From Polyangiaceae bacterium (lineage in GTDB: Bacteria > Myxococcota_A > Polyangia > Polyangiales > Polyangiaceae), in the NCBI GenBank assembly GCA_013214025.1, contig JABSRN010000088.1, positions 1 through 49,192 on the forward strand: a DNA stretch of 49,192 bases, read 5' to 3'. Under the pieces are notes generated by a model. That model did not search any database. It saw only the letters and a list, made by a program, of their open reading frames with translations, and had not been told where the DNA came from. The position numbers were made by a program, and so were the translations under genes. Below are positions 7,429-15,887 of this stretch, in pieces (within the stretch, counting starts at the first letter, position 1; each line of letters begins with the position of its first letter).

Positions 7429-9732
7429 ATGCGCTCGTCCCAATTTTTGTTTCAACTCGGCTGCAGCACGGTAGTTTTCGCTCTCGCTTACGGATGTTCC
7501 GAGGCCGGTACGCCAATCAGCGGCACCGACCCAAACACAGGCACCACAGGCGGAAACGGGGGGCAGTATGGCACCGGAAGCGGAGGAAGCGGCGGGCTCC
7601 TAGGCTCCGGCGGCGTCGGCTTTGTCCCCGACAGCAGCGCCGGAACCGGCGGCATGCTGAATTTCGCGGGCTCCGGCGGCACCGGCGATGCGGGAACGGT
7701 AGACGAGGTGATTGTCGACTGCATCACCGATCAGCAATGCGACGACGGCAACGCGTGCACCAGCGACGCGTGCACCGGCGCCGGACTCTGCGACAACGTT
7801 CCCATTGATGGCAATTGCGACGACGGCAGCAGCTGTACGACCAGCGATACTTGCGATGCCGGAATCTGTGTCGGCACCGACACCTGCACAGACGGCAAGA
7901 GCTGCATCGCCGGTTTCTGTTCCAATTGCCGGACGGATTCTGACTGCGATGACCGCAACCCCTGCACATCGGATGTTTGCTCCGCCGGAACCTGCAGCAG
8001 TACCGATCTCGATGCGGGCGAATGCACGGACGGCGTCGCCTGTACCAGCGGAGATCACTGCGTGGGCGGCACCTGCATCTCCGGCGTTGGCGACAACAAC
8101 GTCTGTAACGACAACAACGTCTGTACCGACGACGCCTGCACATCGACCGAAGGCTGTAAAAACACTGGCAATACTGCTAGCTGCGACGACGGCGTCGCGT
8201 GCACCACAGACACATGCTCAAGCAAGGTTTGCGTCGGCGTACCGACAGAGGGCTCCTGCTCGGACGGCAACCCCTGCACCGCTGACATTTGCGACACCGT
8301 CTTCGGCTGCTCCAATCCCGCAGACGACACAGGGTCTTGCAGCGACAACCCGACGTGCACGATGGATAACGCTTGCTTGGCCGGCGTTTGCAAAGGGACC
8401 GACACGTGCAGCGGTGGGCAATTTTGTCCGCCCACAGGCGGCTGCACCGACTGCACAAGCGACACGGACTGCAGCGATGACGACCCCTGCACTGACGACG
8501 TGTGCGGCGGTTCTGGCTGTGAATATACGTTGAACACCGCCAACTGCGACGACGGCGTGGCTTGTACCAACAATGATACGTGCAACGCGGGGATATGCGG
8601 AGGCAGCCCCGACAACGGCTACTGCGACGACACAGAGAACTGCACCACGAATACCTGTGACCCCGCCCAGGGCTGCGTCGTCACCAACAACAGCAATGAT
8701 TGCGACGACGGGTATTCTTGTACTCACGAGGACCGCTGCGTGGGCGGTAGTTGCGGCTCGGGAACTCCGACACCGGCGGACTGCGACGATCAAAACATTT
8801 GCACCACCAACTCTTGCGACACCACCAACGGCGATTTTCTCACCGGTTGCTATACAGTCAACAATTCAAATGACTGCACGGACGACGTCACTTGCACCGA
8901 TGACGTTTGTTATGAAGGTGGCTGCTCGTCAGTGGCCAATTGCGACCCTGGAGAGCAGTGCGTGACCGAGACACAAATGTGTACGATTGTGACGGTCCGT
9001 ATGCATCTCACGTCGGAGAGCGAATTCAAGGCAGTCGAAACCAGCGGGTTGTTTGACCCAGAAGACGCCGCGGTGAGCGATTTTGACCCGGCGACCTTCG
9101 AGTTCAGTAACGAATCCTCGTCCCTCGACGCCGAGTTCGACTGCGGCTGGCTTTGCGGCAATCGCAAAGACAACATGGACGCCATCGCATCCTATGGCGG
9201 GGATCTCGTCGTCTCCTTCGATCGCAGCGGCTCGCTTCCGGATCAAGATGACGTACTCGAACACGAGCTCTGGCTGTACAACGGCGCCACGTGGAGCCTT
9301 TGGCTGGACATCTCCGGAGGGATCGACTGCCGAGGGATCGGCTGCGATGTAAGCCTGGACGCGGCGCACATCATGGCCAACGGCGACGTATACTTCTCCC
9401 TGGGTGGACGGGGCACGATCATCACCGGCGACGTCGACTTCGATGAGGGCGACATCATCCGTCATAGCGGCGGAGTGTATACACGTGTGGCGGTACAGAG
9501 TTCCTATGACGACCGCGATATCGACGGCATCAGCGTCAACCCCATCACCCAGCGCTTCGTCGTTTCGTTTACCAACGACGGCTCCAACGGATCCGCCTTC
9601 GAGCAGGAAGATATCGTCCAGTTGGCGTTCGGTCCCGGTGACATTGCCATCCCAGGAACTACCATGTTCATGGACGGCTCAGCTCACATGGTCGATGACG
9701 GGGGCAACATCAATGGCGTACACATCGAGTAG
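7429..9732 (+). CDS. Large secreted lipoprotein with Cys/Asp-rich repeats
   Basis: A 767-residue protein with a signal peptide ending ALAYGC (Cys23), a plausible but imperfect lipobox. Residues 24-90 are Gly/Ser/Thr-rich. Residues about 96-519 are a long tandem of short Cys-rich units of the pattern CDDGxxCTxDxCxxGxCxG, a repeat style common in secreted proteins of Myxococcota and their relatives; the regular Asp and Cys suggest disulfide-stapled, perhaps calcium-binding, loops. Residues 520-767 lack this pattern and contain three copies of a hydrophobic-VSFD-G-DEDI-like motif (DLVVSFDRSG, DVYFSLGGRG, RFVVSFTNDG), probably a beta-rich domain. No enzyme motif is visible. AAGG precedes the ATG. 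Likely on the outer surface; function unknown. It stands alone, divergent from nothing and followed by a hairpin at 9768. Confidence 0.85.
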   Translation: MRSSQFLFQLGCSTVVFALAYGCSEAGTPISGTDPNTGTTGGNGGQYGTGSGGSGGLLGSGGVGFVPDSSAGTGGMLNFAGSGGTGDAGTVDEVIVDCITDQQCDDGNACTSDACTGAGLCDNVPIDGNCDDGSSCTTSDTCDAGICVGTDTCTDGKSCIAGFCSNCRTDSDCDDRNPCTSDVCSAGTCSSTDLDAGECTDGVACTSGDHCVGGTCISGVGDNNVCNDNNVCTDDACTSTEGCKNTGNTASCDDGVACTTDTCSSKVCVGVPTEGSCSDGNPCTADICDTVFGCSNPADDTGSCSDNPTCTMDNACLAGVCKGTDTCSGGQFCPPTGGCTDCTSDTDCSDDDPCTDDVCGGSGCEYTLNTANCDDGVACTNNDTCNAGICGGSPDNGYCDDTENCTTNTCDPAQGCVVTNNSNDCDDGYSCTHEDRCVGGSCGSGTPTPADCDDQNICTTNSCDTTNGDFLTGCYTVNNSNDCTDDVTCTDDVCYEGGCSSVANCDPGEQCVTETQMCTIVTVRMHLTSESEFKAVETSGLFDPEDAAVSDFDPATFEFSNESSSLDAEFDCGWLCGNRKDNMDAIASYGGDLVVSFDRSGSLPDQDDVLEHELWLYNGATWSLWLDISGGIDCRGIGCDVSLDAAHIMANGDVYFSLGGRGTIITGDVDFDEGDIIRHSGGVYTRVAVQSSYDDRDIDGISVNPITQRFVVSFTNDGSNGSAFEQEDIVQLAFGPGDIAIPGTTMFMDGSAHMVDDGGNINGVHIE

Positions 9733-9767
9733 GGCGCCCCTCGGAGGCACGGGAAACTCAGCTCATC

Positions 9768-9792
9768 GGGGATCCTCATCCAGCCGATCCCC
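9768..9792 (+). terminator. Hairpin after the Cys-rich lipoprotein gene
   Basis: GGGGATC (9768-9774) pairs exactly with GATCCCC (9786-9792) across an 11-nt loop, 35 nt after the stop codon. No T-run follows, so it may be a transcript-end stabiliser rather than a true intrinsic terminator. Confidence 0.4.
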
Positions 9793-9960
9793 CCATTCGG
9801 TAATCAGTGGCAACGCCCCTCGGAGCTTGCGCTGACCGCGCTCCTCTCACCAGGAACTGCCGACAACTAGCCGGAGTCCCGGCGACGATCTCGACGGGCG
9901 CACGCCAATCCCATCACGCCCAGGCGCGTTCGCCCCGCAGTGGTGCGCTATTAGCTGCTT

Positions 9961-10124
9961 CCACCCGCGAATCGCGGCGCTCACCCTTCCGTCTGCTGCG
10001 CACTATCAGCGAATCGCCAGTAGGTCGGAGCGCACAGCCGGCGCCACCCGCGCATTGCCGCGTTCACCCTTCCGTCTCATGGCGCGAATGGCTACACCAC
10101 CCGGCAATCGCCGCGCCCCCCTCG
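9961..10124. repeat. Degenerate direct repeats in a gene-free stretch
   Basis: The gene-free interval 9733-10146 contains a 34-nt unit starting CCACCCGCGAATCGC (9961-9994) that recurs as CCACCCGCGCATTGC (10044-10077); both end TCACCCTTCCGTCT. A shorter relative, CCACCCGGCAATCGC, begins at 10097. Spacings of 83 and 53 nt are irregular and the copies diverge, unlike a CRISPR array. CGCCCCTCGGAG-like words also occur near 9735 and 9811. Function is unknown. Confidence 0.5.
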
Positions 10125-10146
10125 TTCTGACGACGCCCAAAACACG

Positions 10147-10179
10147 ACGGCCCCGCTCACCAAAGGTGGGCAGGGCCGT
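10147..10179 (-). terminator. Rho-independent terminator of the methyltransferase gene
   Basis: Read on the minus strand, ACGGCCC (10179-10173) pairs with GGGCCGT (10153-10147), with CACC/GGTG pairing inside, and GTGTTTTGGG follows. It lies about 40 nt after the stop codon of the 10221-11684 gene. Confidence 0.7.
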
Positions 10180-10220
10180 GCGAGAGCGTTTCCGCTCGAG
10201 TCTCTATCGGTAGAGAGTGG

Positions 10221-11684
10221 CTACTGCTGGGTGGCGACCGTCTTCTTGCCGATCCAGCGCTTCTCGCGGCTGTAGGGTACGGCGCCAGCTTCTTCGGCAC
10301 TCACCGACTCTTTGTCGAGCTTGGTGTTCTTCGCCAGCGTGATCATGAACACGGTGGAACTGCCCTGGGCGCCGATGATGACAGACCAGGAAAGGAACAT
10401 CATCCACATGCGGAACCAACGCTCACCGTACTTGGCGACGATGGCCTCTTCGTTGGACTTCCAGTTGTCGTACCATTTGTGAATGGTCACGGAGTAATGA
10501 ACGCCGCAGTTCTCCACTCGGTGAACTTCAAAGCCTGCTCGTTCACACTGGCTGGTCACGAAACCGAGAGGGCAACTCGCGTCCGCTCCGGGGAAAATGT
10601 ACTTGCCCATGAATAGGCCCCAGACCAAGTCTTCGTACTGCCAAGAGCGACGGAGTCCGGCAATCTGCAGATAGAAGATACCGTCGTCCTCAAGCATGCT
10701 TCGGACTTGGAGCAGGAACTTTTGGAAGTTCTTGATACCAACGTGCTCGGCCATTTCCAAACATGTGATCTTGTCCCACTTCTGGGCGGGTAGATTTCGG
10801 TAGTCGTCCACGATGACGGTGACCTTGTCGGAAACGCCGTCGTTCTTGGCTCGCTCGTGAGCCCAGTCCGCTTGCTCTTGGGCGAGAGTGATCCCGGTGC
10901 TGATGCTGCCGTGATTCTTAGCGGCGTGGCAGACTAGCGGTCCCCATCCACAGCCGATATCCAGGTGGCGGTCGCCTTCCTGCATCTGCACGTACTCGCA
11001 GACTTTTTCCAGCTTGCGTCGCTGAGCGTCCTCCAGAGTATCCTCGGGATCCTCAAAAATGCCGGTGGTGTACACCATCGTGTCGCCGAGGAACCAATTG
11101 TAGAAATCGTTACCGCGGTTGTAGACGTTCGCGATATCGCCTTCGTCGGAAGTCACCGTGTGGGTGACGTTCTGGCCCAAAAATTCACCAAAGTAGAACT
11201 TGGCGTCGCCCCACGTAAAACACATGCGAAACAGCTTGTTGCGCTTCAGCATGGTCTCGTAGACGTCCTGCTTGAAATCGAGCTTTTCGGCCATGTAGGC
11301 CTCGTAGAGGATCTCCATCGGGATCTTCTTGCCGCTCCACTTGGCCGCCATCTTGGCGTCCTTGAACTCGACGAAGGGGGCCCAGTCGACAGCTCCTCCA
11401 TCATGCCTTCGTGAGCCGATGATTAGGCTCATGGCTGGAATGCCCACCAAGACCAACGGAACAGCGATCCATGTGCCAACGAAGACTGGCCAGCCGAGAC
11501 CACTCGCGAACATCGCCGCCGCGGCTATCGCCGTCGGAATCAACAGCAGCAAGAAAACGCTCTGCTCCAATACCCAGAAAATGAAGGGCAGTGCGTGGGA
11601 GCGTCCGGTCTCCGAGTGCTGGGACGCGACCGAAGTGGTCGGCGATGAATTTAAAGGAAGATTGTCGATCGTTGATTGGCTCAT
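10221..11684 (-). CDS. CFA-synthase-family SAM methyltransferase resembling eukaryotic sphingolipid C9-methyltransferase
   Basis: A 487-residue membrane-anchored methyltransferase. Two hydrophobic helices (about 33-62 and 65-90) precede a linker and a cyclopropane-fatty-acid-synthase-type domain. The SAM motif is LDIGCGWGP (241-249), and EMAEHVG (310-316) is the family's acidic motif. The segment GLRRSWQYEDLVWGLFMG with KYIFPGADAS (343-370) and GVHYSVT (394-400) is, from my knowledge of the family, characteristic of fungal sphingolipid C9-methyltransferases, which share the two N-terminal helices and length; ordinary bacterial CFA synthases lack the helices and these words. The likely reaction is SAM-dependent methylation of a lipid chain double bond at the membrane; sphingolipid as substrate is inferred. 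An upstream ATG at 11762 adds 26 residues; ATG 11684 (MSQSTIDN) is preferred because the helices start soon after. A terminator follows. Stands alone. Confidence 0.85.
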   Translation of the reverse strand: MSQSTIDNLPLNSSPTTSVASQHSETGRSHALPFIFWVLEQSVFLLLLIPTAIAAAAMFASGLGWPVFVGTWIAVPLVLVGIPAMSLIIGSRRHDGGAVDWAPFVEFKDAKMAAKWSGKKIPMEILYEAYMAEKLDFKQDVYETMLKRNKLFRMCFTWGDAKFYFGEFLGQNVTHTVTSDEGDIANVYNRGNDFYNWFLGDTMVYTTGIFEDPEDTLEDAQRRKLEKVCEYVQMQEGDRHLDIGCGWGPLVCHAAKNHGSISTGITLAQEQADWAHERAKNDGVSDKVTVIVDDYRNLPAQKWDKITCLEMAEHVGIKNFQKFLLQVRSMLEDDGIFYLQIAGLRRSWQYEDLVWGLFMGKYIFPGADASCPLGFVTSQCERAGFEVHRVENCGVHYSVTIHKWYDNWKSNEEAIVAKYGERWFRMWMMFLSWSVIIGAQGSSTVFMITLAKNTKLDKESVSAEEAGAVPYSREKRWIGKKTVATQQ

Positions 11685-11937
11685 GTTTGGTTCTTGGCGT
11701 TCGCGAGCTGCTCCGAGGAGGATGCTTGCCAGCCGAATGCAGCCAGCATCACCCCCGAACAAATGCGGCCAGACGGCCGCAACGGCGGGACCTTACTCGC
11801 ATATCGCTGTCAGTGCGAGAGGCTCAATCCTTGGCTGTCAAAGAAAGCCGTCGACCCTAGACAAGCCCGGAGCCCCCAGATAAATCTGGCGTTCCGACGC
11901 GGGCCTTGCCCGCGACGCGATCGATGTGACCCGCCCT

Positions 11938-12354
11938 ATGCTTCCTCGCCTCCCCCCACAACTCCTGTTCGCATCCGCCCTGCTTGTACTCGCCTCAGCC
12001 TGCTCTGACGCAGCCGATGGGACCGGCCGAGGCAGCGCGAGCGGGGTCAACCCTTCGGGCACCCTCGGAGCCCTCAGCGAAGCCCAGCGCCGACAGTTGT
12101 GCGATTTTACCCAGAACAACCTGCACGCGGGGACCACACTCCAATGCTCAGGCGGATACACGGTCACCACCGGAAACTACGACCGTAAGGGTGTCGACCA
12201 GTGCGCTCGTCGATTGGACCAATTCCCCTCGGACTGTACCGCGACCGTGAACCACGCCGAGCAGTGCGCTTTAGTAACGGACGGCGACCCCTGTGACAGC
12301 GAGGCGAGCGCGGCGGCATGTGAAACCATCGTTGAGTGCGGCAATCGAATTTGA
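11938..12354 (+). CDS. Small Cys-containing lipoprotein of unknown function
   Basis: A 138-residue protein with a lipoprotein signal: hydrophobic LLFASALLVLASAC with a good lipobox (LASAC), then SDAADGTG, a short flexible tether. The mature part has paired cysteines (LCDFTQ, LQCSGG, DQCARR, SDCTATV, EQCALV, DPCDSE, AACETIVEC) consistent with several disulfides in a small extracytoplasmic domain. ALSEAQRRQLCDFTQ resembles the beginning of small lipoproteins seen in myxobacteria, but I cannot name a function. ATG 11938 is used in place of the in-frame GTG at 11926 because the signal peptide is then of normal shape. Divergent from the C9-methyltransferase-like gene with a 250-bp gap. Confidence 0.75.
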   Translation: MLPRLPPQLLFASALLVLASACSDAADGTGRGSASGVNPSGTLGALSEAQRRQLCDFTQNNLHAGTTLQCSGGYTVTTGNYDRKGVDQCARRLDQFPSDCTATVNHAEQCALVTDGDPCDSEASAAACETIVECGNRI

Positions 12355-12376
12355 GCCAACTCCACGGCGGCTTCAG

Positions 12377-12404
12377 CGAATTGACCCCGTCGAATTGACC
12401 CCGC
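12377..12404. repeat. Two tandem 14-bp units
   Basis: CGAATTGACCCCGT (12377-12390) is followed directly by CGAATTGACCCCGC (12391-12404), with a further CGAATTGA at about 12434. It lies in the 145-bp gap before the DEAD-box helicase gene. It could be a regulator site or chance; TTGACC is also -35-like. Confidence 0.5.
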
Positions 12405-12514
12405 CTGACTGATCCCGCGGCGCCTCGTTGCACCGAATTGAGTGAATCGCGGAATTATGGGCATATTTCGCGCCACAAGCTGGCCTCAAAGCGCATCCCA
12501 TGCGATGGGGGCGC

Positions 12515-13885
12515 GTGACTTTCTCAGAGTTAAAGCTGATCCCCGAGCTTCTCAAAGCGGTGGAAAAGGCCGGCTATACGACGCCGACGCCCATCCAAAA
12601 AGACGCGATCCCCCCTGCCCTGGCGGGCAAGGACATCATCGGTACGGCCCAAACCGGAACAGGTAAGACGGCAGCGTTTTCCCTGCCGGTGCTGCAGCGT
12701 ATCGACGAGATGGCAGGCAAGGAGGTGGAGCTCCGGTGCTTGGTCCTGACCCCCACTCGAGAACTCGCAGCCCAAATCGCCGATAGCTTCAAGACCTACG
12801 GCAGCGAACTCGACATCTATCACACGGTGATATTCGGGGGCGTCAACGACAAGCCTCAAATCCGCGAGCTTCGTCGTGGTGTCGACGTCTTGGTCGCCAC
12901 CCCCGGACGGCTGCTAGACTTGATGAATCAAGGGGTCGTGAACTTGGGCTCTGTCGATATTTTCGTACTCGACGAAGCCGATCGCATGCTGGATATGGGC
13001 TTCTTGCCTGATGTTCGTCGGGTCACTGCCAAGTTGCCCCAGAAGCGACAAACGCTGTTCTTCTCCGCCACCATGCCCGCCGAGATCCGCGAGCTGGCTT
13101 CGGGGCTGCTCTACAAACCCGTCGAGGTTTCGGTCGCTCCTGTATCGGCGACCGCTGAACGGGTCGAGCAACACATGTATTTTGTCGACAAGGGCAACAA
13201 GCGGCACCTACTGGTCGATCTAGTAGAGGCCGACGACGTAAAAAAGTGCCTCGTCTTCAGTCGAACCAAGCACGGTGCGAACCGAATCGTGAAGGGGCTC
13301 CGCGCCGCGAATGTCTCGTCAGAGGCGATTCACGGAAACAAGTCGCAGAACGCACGTGTACGTGCCTTGGAAGACTTTCGAAACGGTGAGGTCAAGGTCC
13401 TGGTCGCCACCGACATCGCGGCGCGCGGAATCGATATCGACGGCGTCAGCCACGTCATCAACTACGATATTCCGAACATCCCAGAGACGTACGTGCATCG
13501 CATCGGACGGACCGCGCGCGCCGGCGCCGAAGGCATCGCGCTGTCTTTCTGCGAAAGCGAAGAGCGCCCCTTCTTGGTCGACATCGAGCGCTTAATTCGC
13601 CGCAACATCCCTCGCGTCGAAGATCATAGCTACCCGCCGAGTGAGCCAGTTCCAGAAGAGACGGATCTGGAACGCAAGGGCCGCGGCGGCGGAGCACGTC
13701 GTGCCGGTGCCGGCAATTCAGGGTCCCGAGGTCGCGGCCCACGGCGCGGCGGTGGCGGTCGGCCCGGTGGTGGTGGTGGTGGTGGACGCGGCGGGCAACG
13801 CCCCGGACGCCCGGGTGGACAGCGTCGCAACGGTGGCGGCTCCTCCGGAAGCGGTCGCCGTAGCTCAGCCTCGAAGAGCCGTTAG
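12515..13885 (+). CDS. DEAD-box RNA helicase (RhlE-like)
   Basis: An ATP-dependent RNA helicase of 456 residues that would unwind RNA secondary structure during ribosome assembly or mRNA decay. Motifs in order: Q motif GYTTPTPIQ, motif I AQTGTGKT, Ia [10 protein letters not shown] doublet, TPGR, motif II DEAD (VLDEADRM), motif III SAT, motif [15 protein letters not shown], motif [11 protein letters not shown] and motif [12 protein letters not shown]. The C-terminal 75 residues are a low-complexity Gly/Arg tail with Gly runs, typical of RNA-binding extensions. GTG at 12515 ([11 protein letters not shown]) is preferred because GGGGG lies just upstream and homologues begin MTFSEL; ATG at 12500 in the same frame adds five residues. 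It is monocistronic. The specific RNA target is not evident. Confidence 0.93.
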   Translation: MTFSELKLIPELLKAVEKAGYTTPTPIQKDAIPPALAGKDIIGTAQTGTGKTAAFSLPVLQRIDEMAGKEVELRCLVLTPTRELAAQIADSFKTYGSELDIYHTVIFGGVNDKPQIRELRRGVDVLVATPGRLLDLMNQGVVNLGSVDIFVLDEADRMLDMGFLPDVRRVTAKLPQKRQTLFFSATMPAEIRELASGLLYKPVEVSVAPVSATAERVEQHMYFVDKGNKRHLLVDLVEADDVKKCLVFSRTKHGANRIVKGLRAANVSSEAIHGNKSQNARVRALEDFRNGEVKVLVATDIAARGIDIDGVSHVINYDIPNIPETYVHRIGRTARAGAEGIALSFCESEERPFLVDIERLIRRNIPRVEDHSYPPSEPVPEETDLERKGRGGGARRAGAGNSGSRGRGPRRGGGGRPGGGGGGGRGGQRPGRPGGQRRNGGGSSGSGRRSSASKSR

Positions 13886-13980
13886 CCTGCCGGCTCGCTA
13901 GCAACCCTGGCCCGCTGGCGCTGCGGTCGCGCGAATGATAGCGCCCGGGGTTGTAGCCGCAACGACGGGGGTAGTGGGGG

Positions 13981-14053
13981 CTCCAGCGCGTGGACTCGAA
14001 CCACGGACAAGTCGGTTAACAGCCGACCGCTCTACCAACTGAGCTACGCTGGA
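13981..14053 (-). tRNA. tRNA-Asn (GTT anticodon)
   Basis: A 73-nt cloverleaf on the minus strand. Acceptor TCCAGCG (14053-14047) pairs with CGCTGGA (13988-13982), and G is the discriminator. The D arm is GTAGCTCAGTTGGTAGAGC, the anticodon loop CTGTTAA gives GUU, and the T arm contains GGTTCGAGTCC. CCA is not encoded. This charges asparagine. A promoter candidate lies just upstream. Confidence 0.97.
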
Positions 14054-14074
14054 ATATCTCTATTGAGGGGGCGG

Positions 14075-14102
14075 AGACTACCTCGCAGATCCGTCTGGTC
14101 AA
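14075..14102 (-). promoter_or_regulatory. Candidate promoter of tRNA-Asn
   Basis: TTGACC (14102-14097) is followed after 16 bp by TAGTCT (14080-14075), then CCGCCCCC, a GC-rich discriminator of the kind found at stringently controlled stable-RNA promoters. The tRNA begins about 20 nt further on. The -10 is a weak match. Confidence 0.4.
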
Positions 14103-14147
14103 GCGGAATTCTGGCTCATCTCATACGTATCTGGTCCGCGGCGGACT

Positions 14148-15812
14148 TTGCTTGCCGTCGTCCTGCCGGCCGGGTTGACGTCTTCGCCCGCCCGATGCGA
14201 TAGCCGTGTCGCTTTGGAAGACTCGAAATCGACGGCGGCCCCGTCCACCGCTGATGCTGTGCCCGTCAAGGGCGAAACCGCCAGTCAAGAAACGACCCGC
14301 AAGGCAGGCAGAGGGGGGCTCGCCCTCGCCGCCGGCAAGATCTATTTTATCTTCCTCGGCCTGATCCAACAGATCGTGCTGCAACGAGTGCTGGGGCTCG
14401 ATGGTTACGGCGGTCTCTCCACCGTGCTCAGCCTGGCGAGCATCACTTACAATCCCATCGTATCGTCATCCATCCAGGGCGTGAGTCGTGCGGTCGCGCA
14501 AAGCCCCGACGCTGAGCGGCCCCAGGCGCTCCGGCGGACCGTGGGCATTCATTTCCTTTTGTCTGTGCCCGTCGCCCTTGCTTTCTTTTTCGCGGCCCCC
14601 CTTGTGGGCGAGAGCTTGCGGGCTCCGCATCTGGTGAGCGCTCTTCGAATCGTCTCGTTCGTCATCTTGTTCTACGGGCTGTACACGCCTCTGGTCGGTG
14701 CTCTGAACGGACAACAAAAGTTTTTTCATCAGGCCGGGCTAGACGCCGCTGCCGCCACCCTTCGAACCTGCGGCCTGGTGGGGCTCGGTTGGTGGGGGGC
14801 TACCCAATTCGGTCGCGGTGTGGATGGAGCCGCAACCGGCTTCCTGCTCGCCTCCGCGACGGTCTGCCTTCTCGCCTGTGGCATCGTTGGGTTCGGAAAG
14901 CCCGGCGAGGGAGGCCCGAGTCTCAAGGCTCACCTCGGATTTATTGCGCCCCTGGTGTTGGGGTGGATCGTCTTCAATCTACTGCTTCAAGCAGACTTCA
15001 CCATGCTCCGCCGCCTAGCGGCTGATGCCGCCATTGAGTCGGGCGGGCTGGCGAAAGACGCCGACAAACTAGCCGGCGCCTACCGAGCCACGCAGCTGTT
15101 TTGTTTTCTTCCGTTCCAGATGTTGCTCGCCGCGACTTTCATTTTATTCCCGATGCTCGCCCAGGCGCACCGCGACCGCGACAGAGAGGCGGTCGCCCGC
15201 TACGTGCGCCACGGTGTGCGCCTTGCCGTCATTCTTGCTGGGCTGATGGTGAGTGTCAGCTCGGGGCTTTCCGCATCGCTACTGCGACTCGTGTTCAGCG
15301 ACGAGATCGCAGATCTTGCCGGCGAATCGATGCAAGTATTGACCTTGGGATACTGGTTGTTCGCCATCTTCCTGGTGTTCACAACCGTGCTCAATAGCCT
15401 CGGCCGCGAACGGATCAGCATGGCCATCACGGCGAGTGCCTTCGGCTTGGTCGTAGTCCTATGCTTCGTACGAGTGCCGGGAACCCCCTTCGGCAAGGAG
15501 CTGCTCTGGCAGACTGCCACCAGCACAAGTCTCGGAATCTTTTTCGCCACGAGCATTGGCTACCTGGCCGTCAAGCGCGTTGCCGGTAGCGTCGTCTCCT
15601 GGCTCAGCGTCGGGCGAGTGGTACTGGCCATGACCGTCAGCATTTCCTTGGGTCGATGGCTCCCCTACGAAGGCAAGCTCTTCACCCTCGTGCACTGCGC
15701 AATAGTGTCAATTTGCTACTGTGCGCTGTTGATAGGCTCTCGGGAGATCGGCCGCAACGAGCTGGGGATGCTAAAAACCATCCTGGCCAAGACGCCAACC
15801 CCTGCAGCTTAG
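14148..15812 (+). CDS. Polysaccharide/oligosaccharide flippase (Wzx/MOP superfamily)
   Basis: A membrane protein of up to 554 residues with about 12-14 hydrophobic helices starting near residue 57 (GGLALAAGKIYFIFLGLIQQ). VLQRVLGLDGYGGLSTVLSL is typical of MATE/Wzx-like polysaccharide exporters, which flip lipid-linked sugar repeat units across the inner membrane. Later helices include VLGWIVFNLLLQADFTMLRRL, typical of the central part of these transporters. The start is unclear: the open frame begins with TTG at 14148, no ATG is in frame before the first helix, and GTG at 14259 would give 517 residues. The Ala/Thr-rich N-terminal stretch is not conserved in the family. No glycosyltransferase or other polysaccharide gene is adjacent, so it is an orphan flippase. 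It converges on the ABC ATPase gene. Confidence 0.8.
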   Translation: MLAVVLPAGLTSSPARCDSRVALEDSKSTAAPSTADAVPVKGETASQETTRKAGRGGLALAAGKIYFIFLGLIQQIVLQRVLGLDGYGGLSTVLSLASITYNPIVSSSIQGVSRAVAQSPDAERPQALRRTVGIHFLLSVPVALAFFFAAPLVGESLRAPHLVSALRIVSFVILFYGLYTPLVGALNGQQKFFHQAGLDAAAATLRTCGLVGLGWWGATQFGRGVDGAATGFLLASATVCLLACGIVGFGKPGEGGPSLKAHLGFIAPLVLGWIVFNLLLQADFTMLRRLAADAAIESGGLAKDADKLAGAYRATQLFCFLPFQMLLAATFILFPMLAQAHRDRDREAVARYVRHGVRLAVILAGLMVSVSSGLSASLLRLVFSDEIADLAGESMQVLTLGYWLFAIFLVFTTVLNSLGRERISMAITASAFGLVVVLCFVRVPGTPFGKELLWQTATSTSLGIFFATSIGYLAVKRVAGSVVSWLSVGRVVLAMTVSISLGRWLPYEGKLFTLVHCAIVSICYCALLIGSREIGRNELGMLKTILAKTPTPAA

Positions 15813-15887
15813 CCCTACGGCTAGCTGAGCTTCCGTCGCATTCCCGACAGCTGGACCCGCTGCCGGATCACCCGGGCCACCACGTGA

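Noticed and set aside
7712-8533. Alternative-frame ORFs within the Cys-rich repeats, and the idea of a CRISPR array
   Set aside because: The repeat pattern is codon-driven in one long reading frame. Units vary in length and sequence and have no constant direct repeat.
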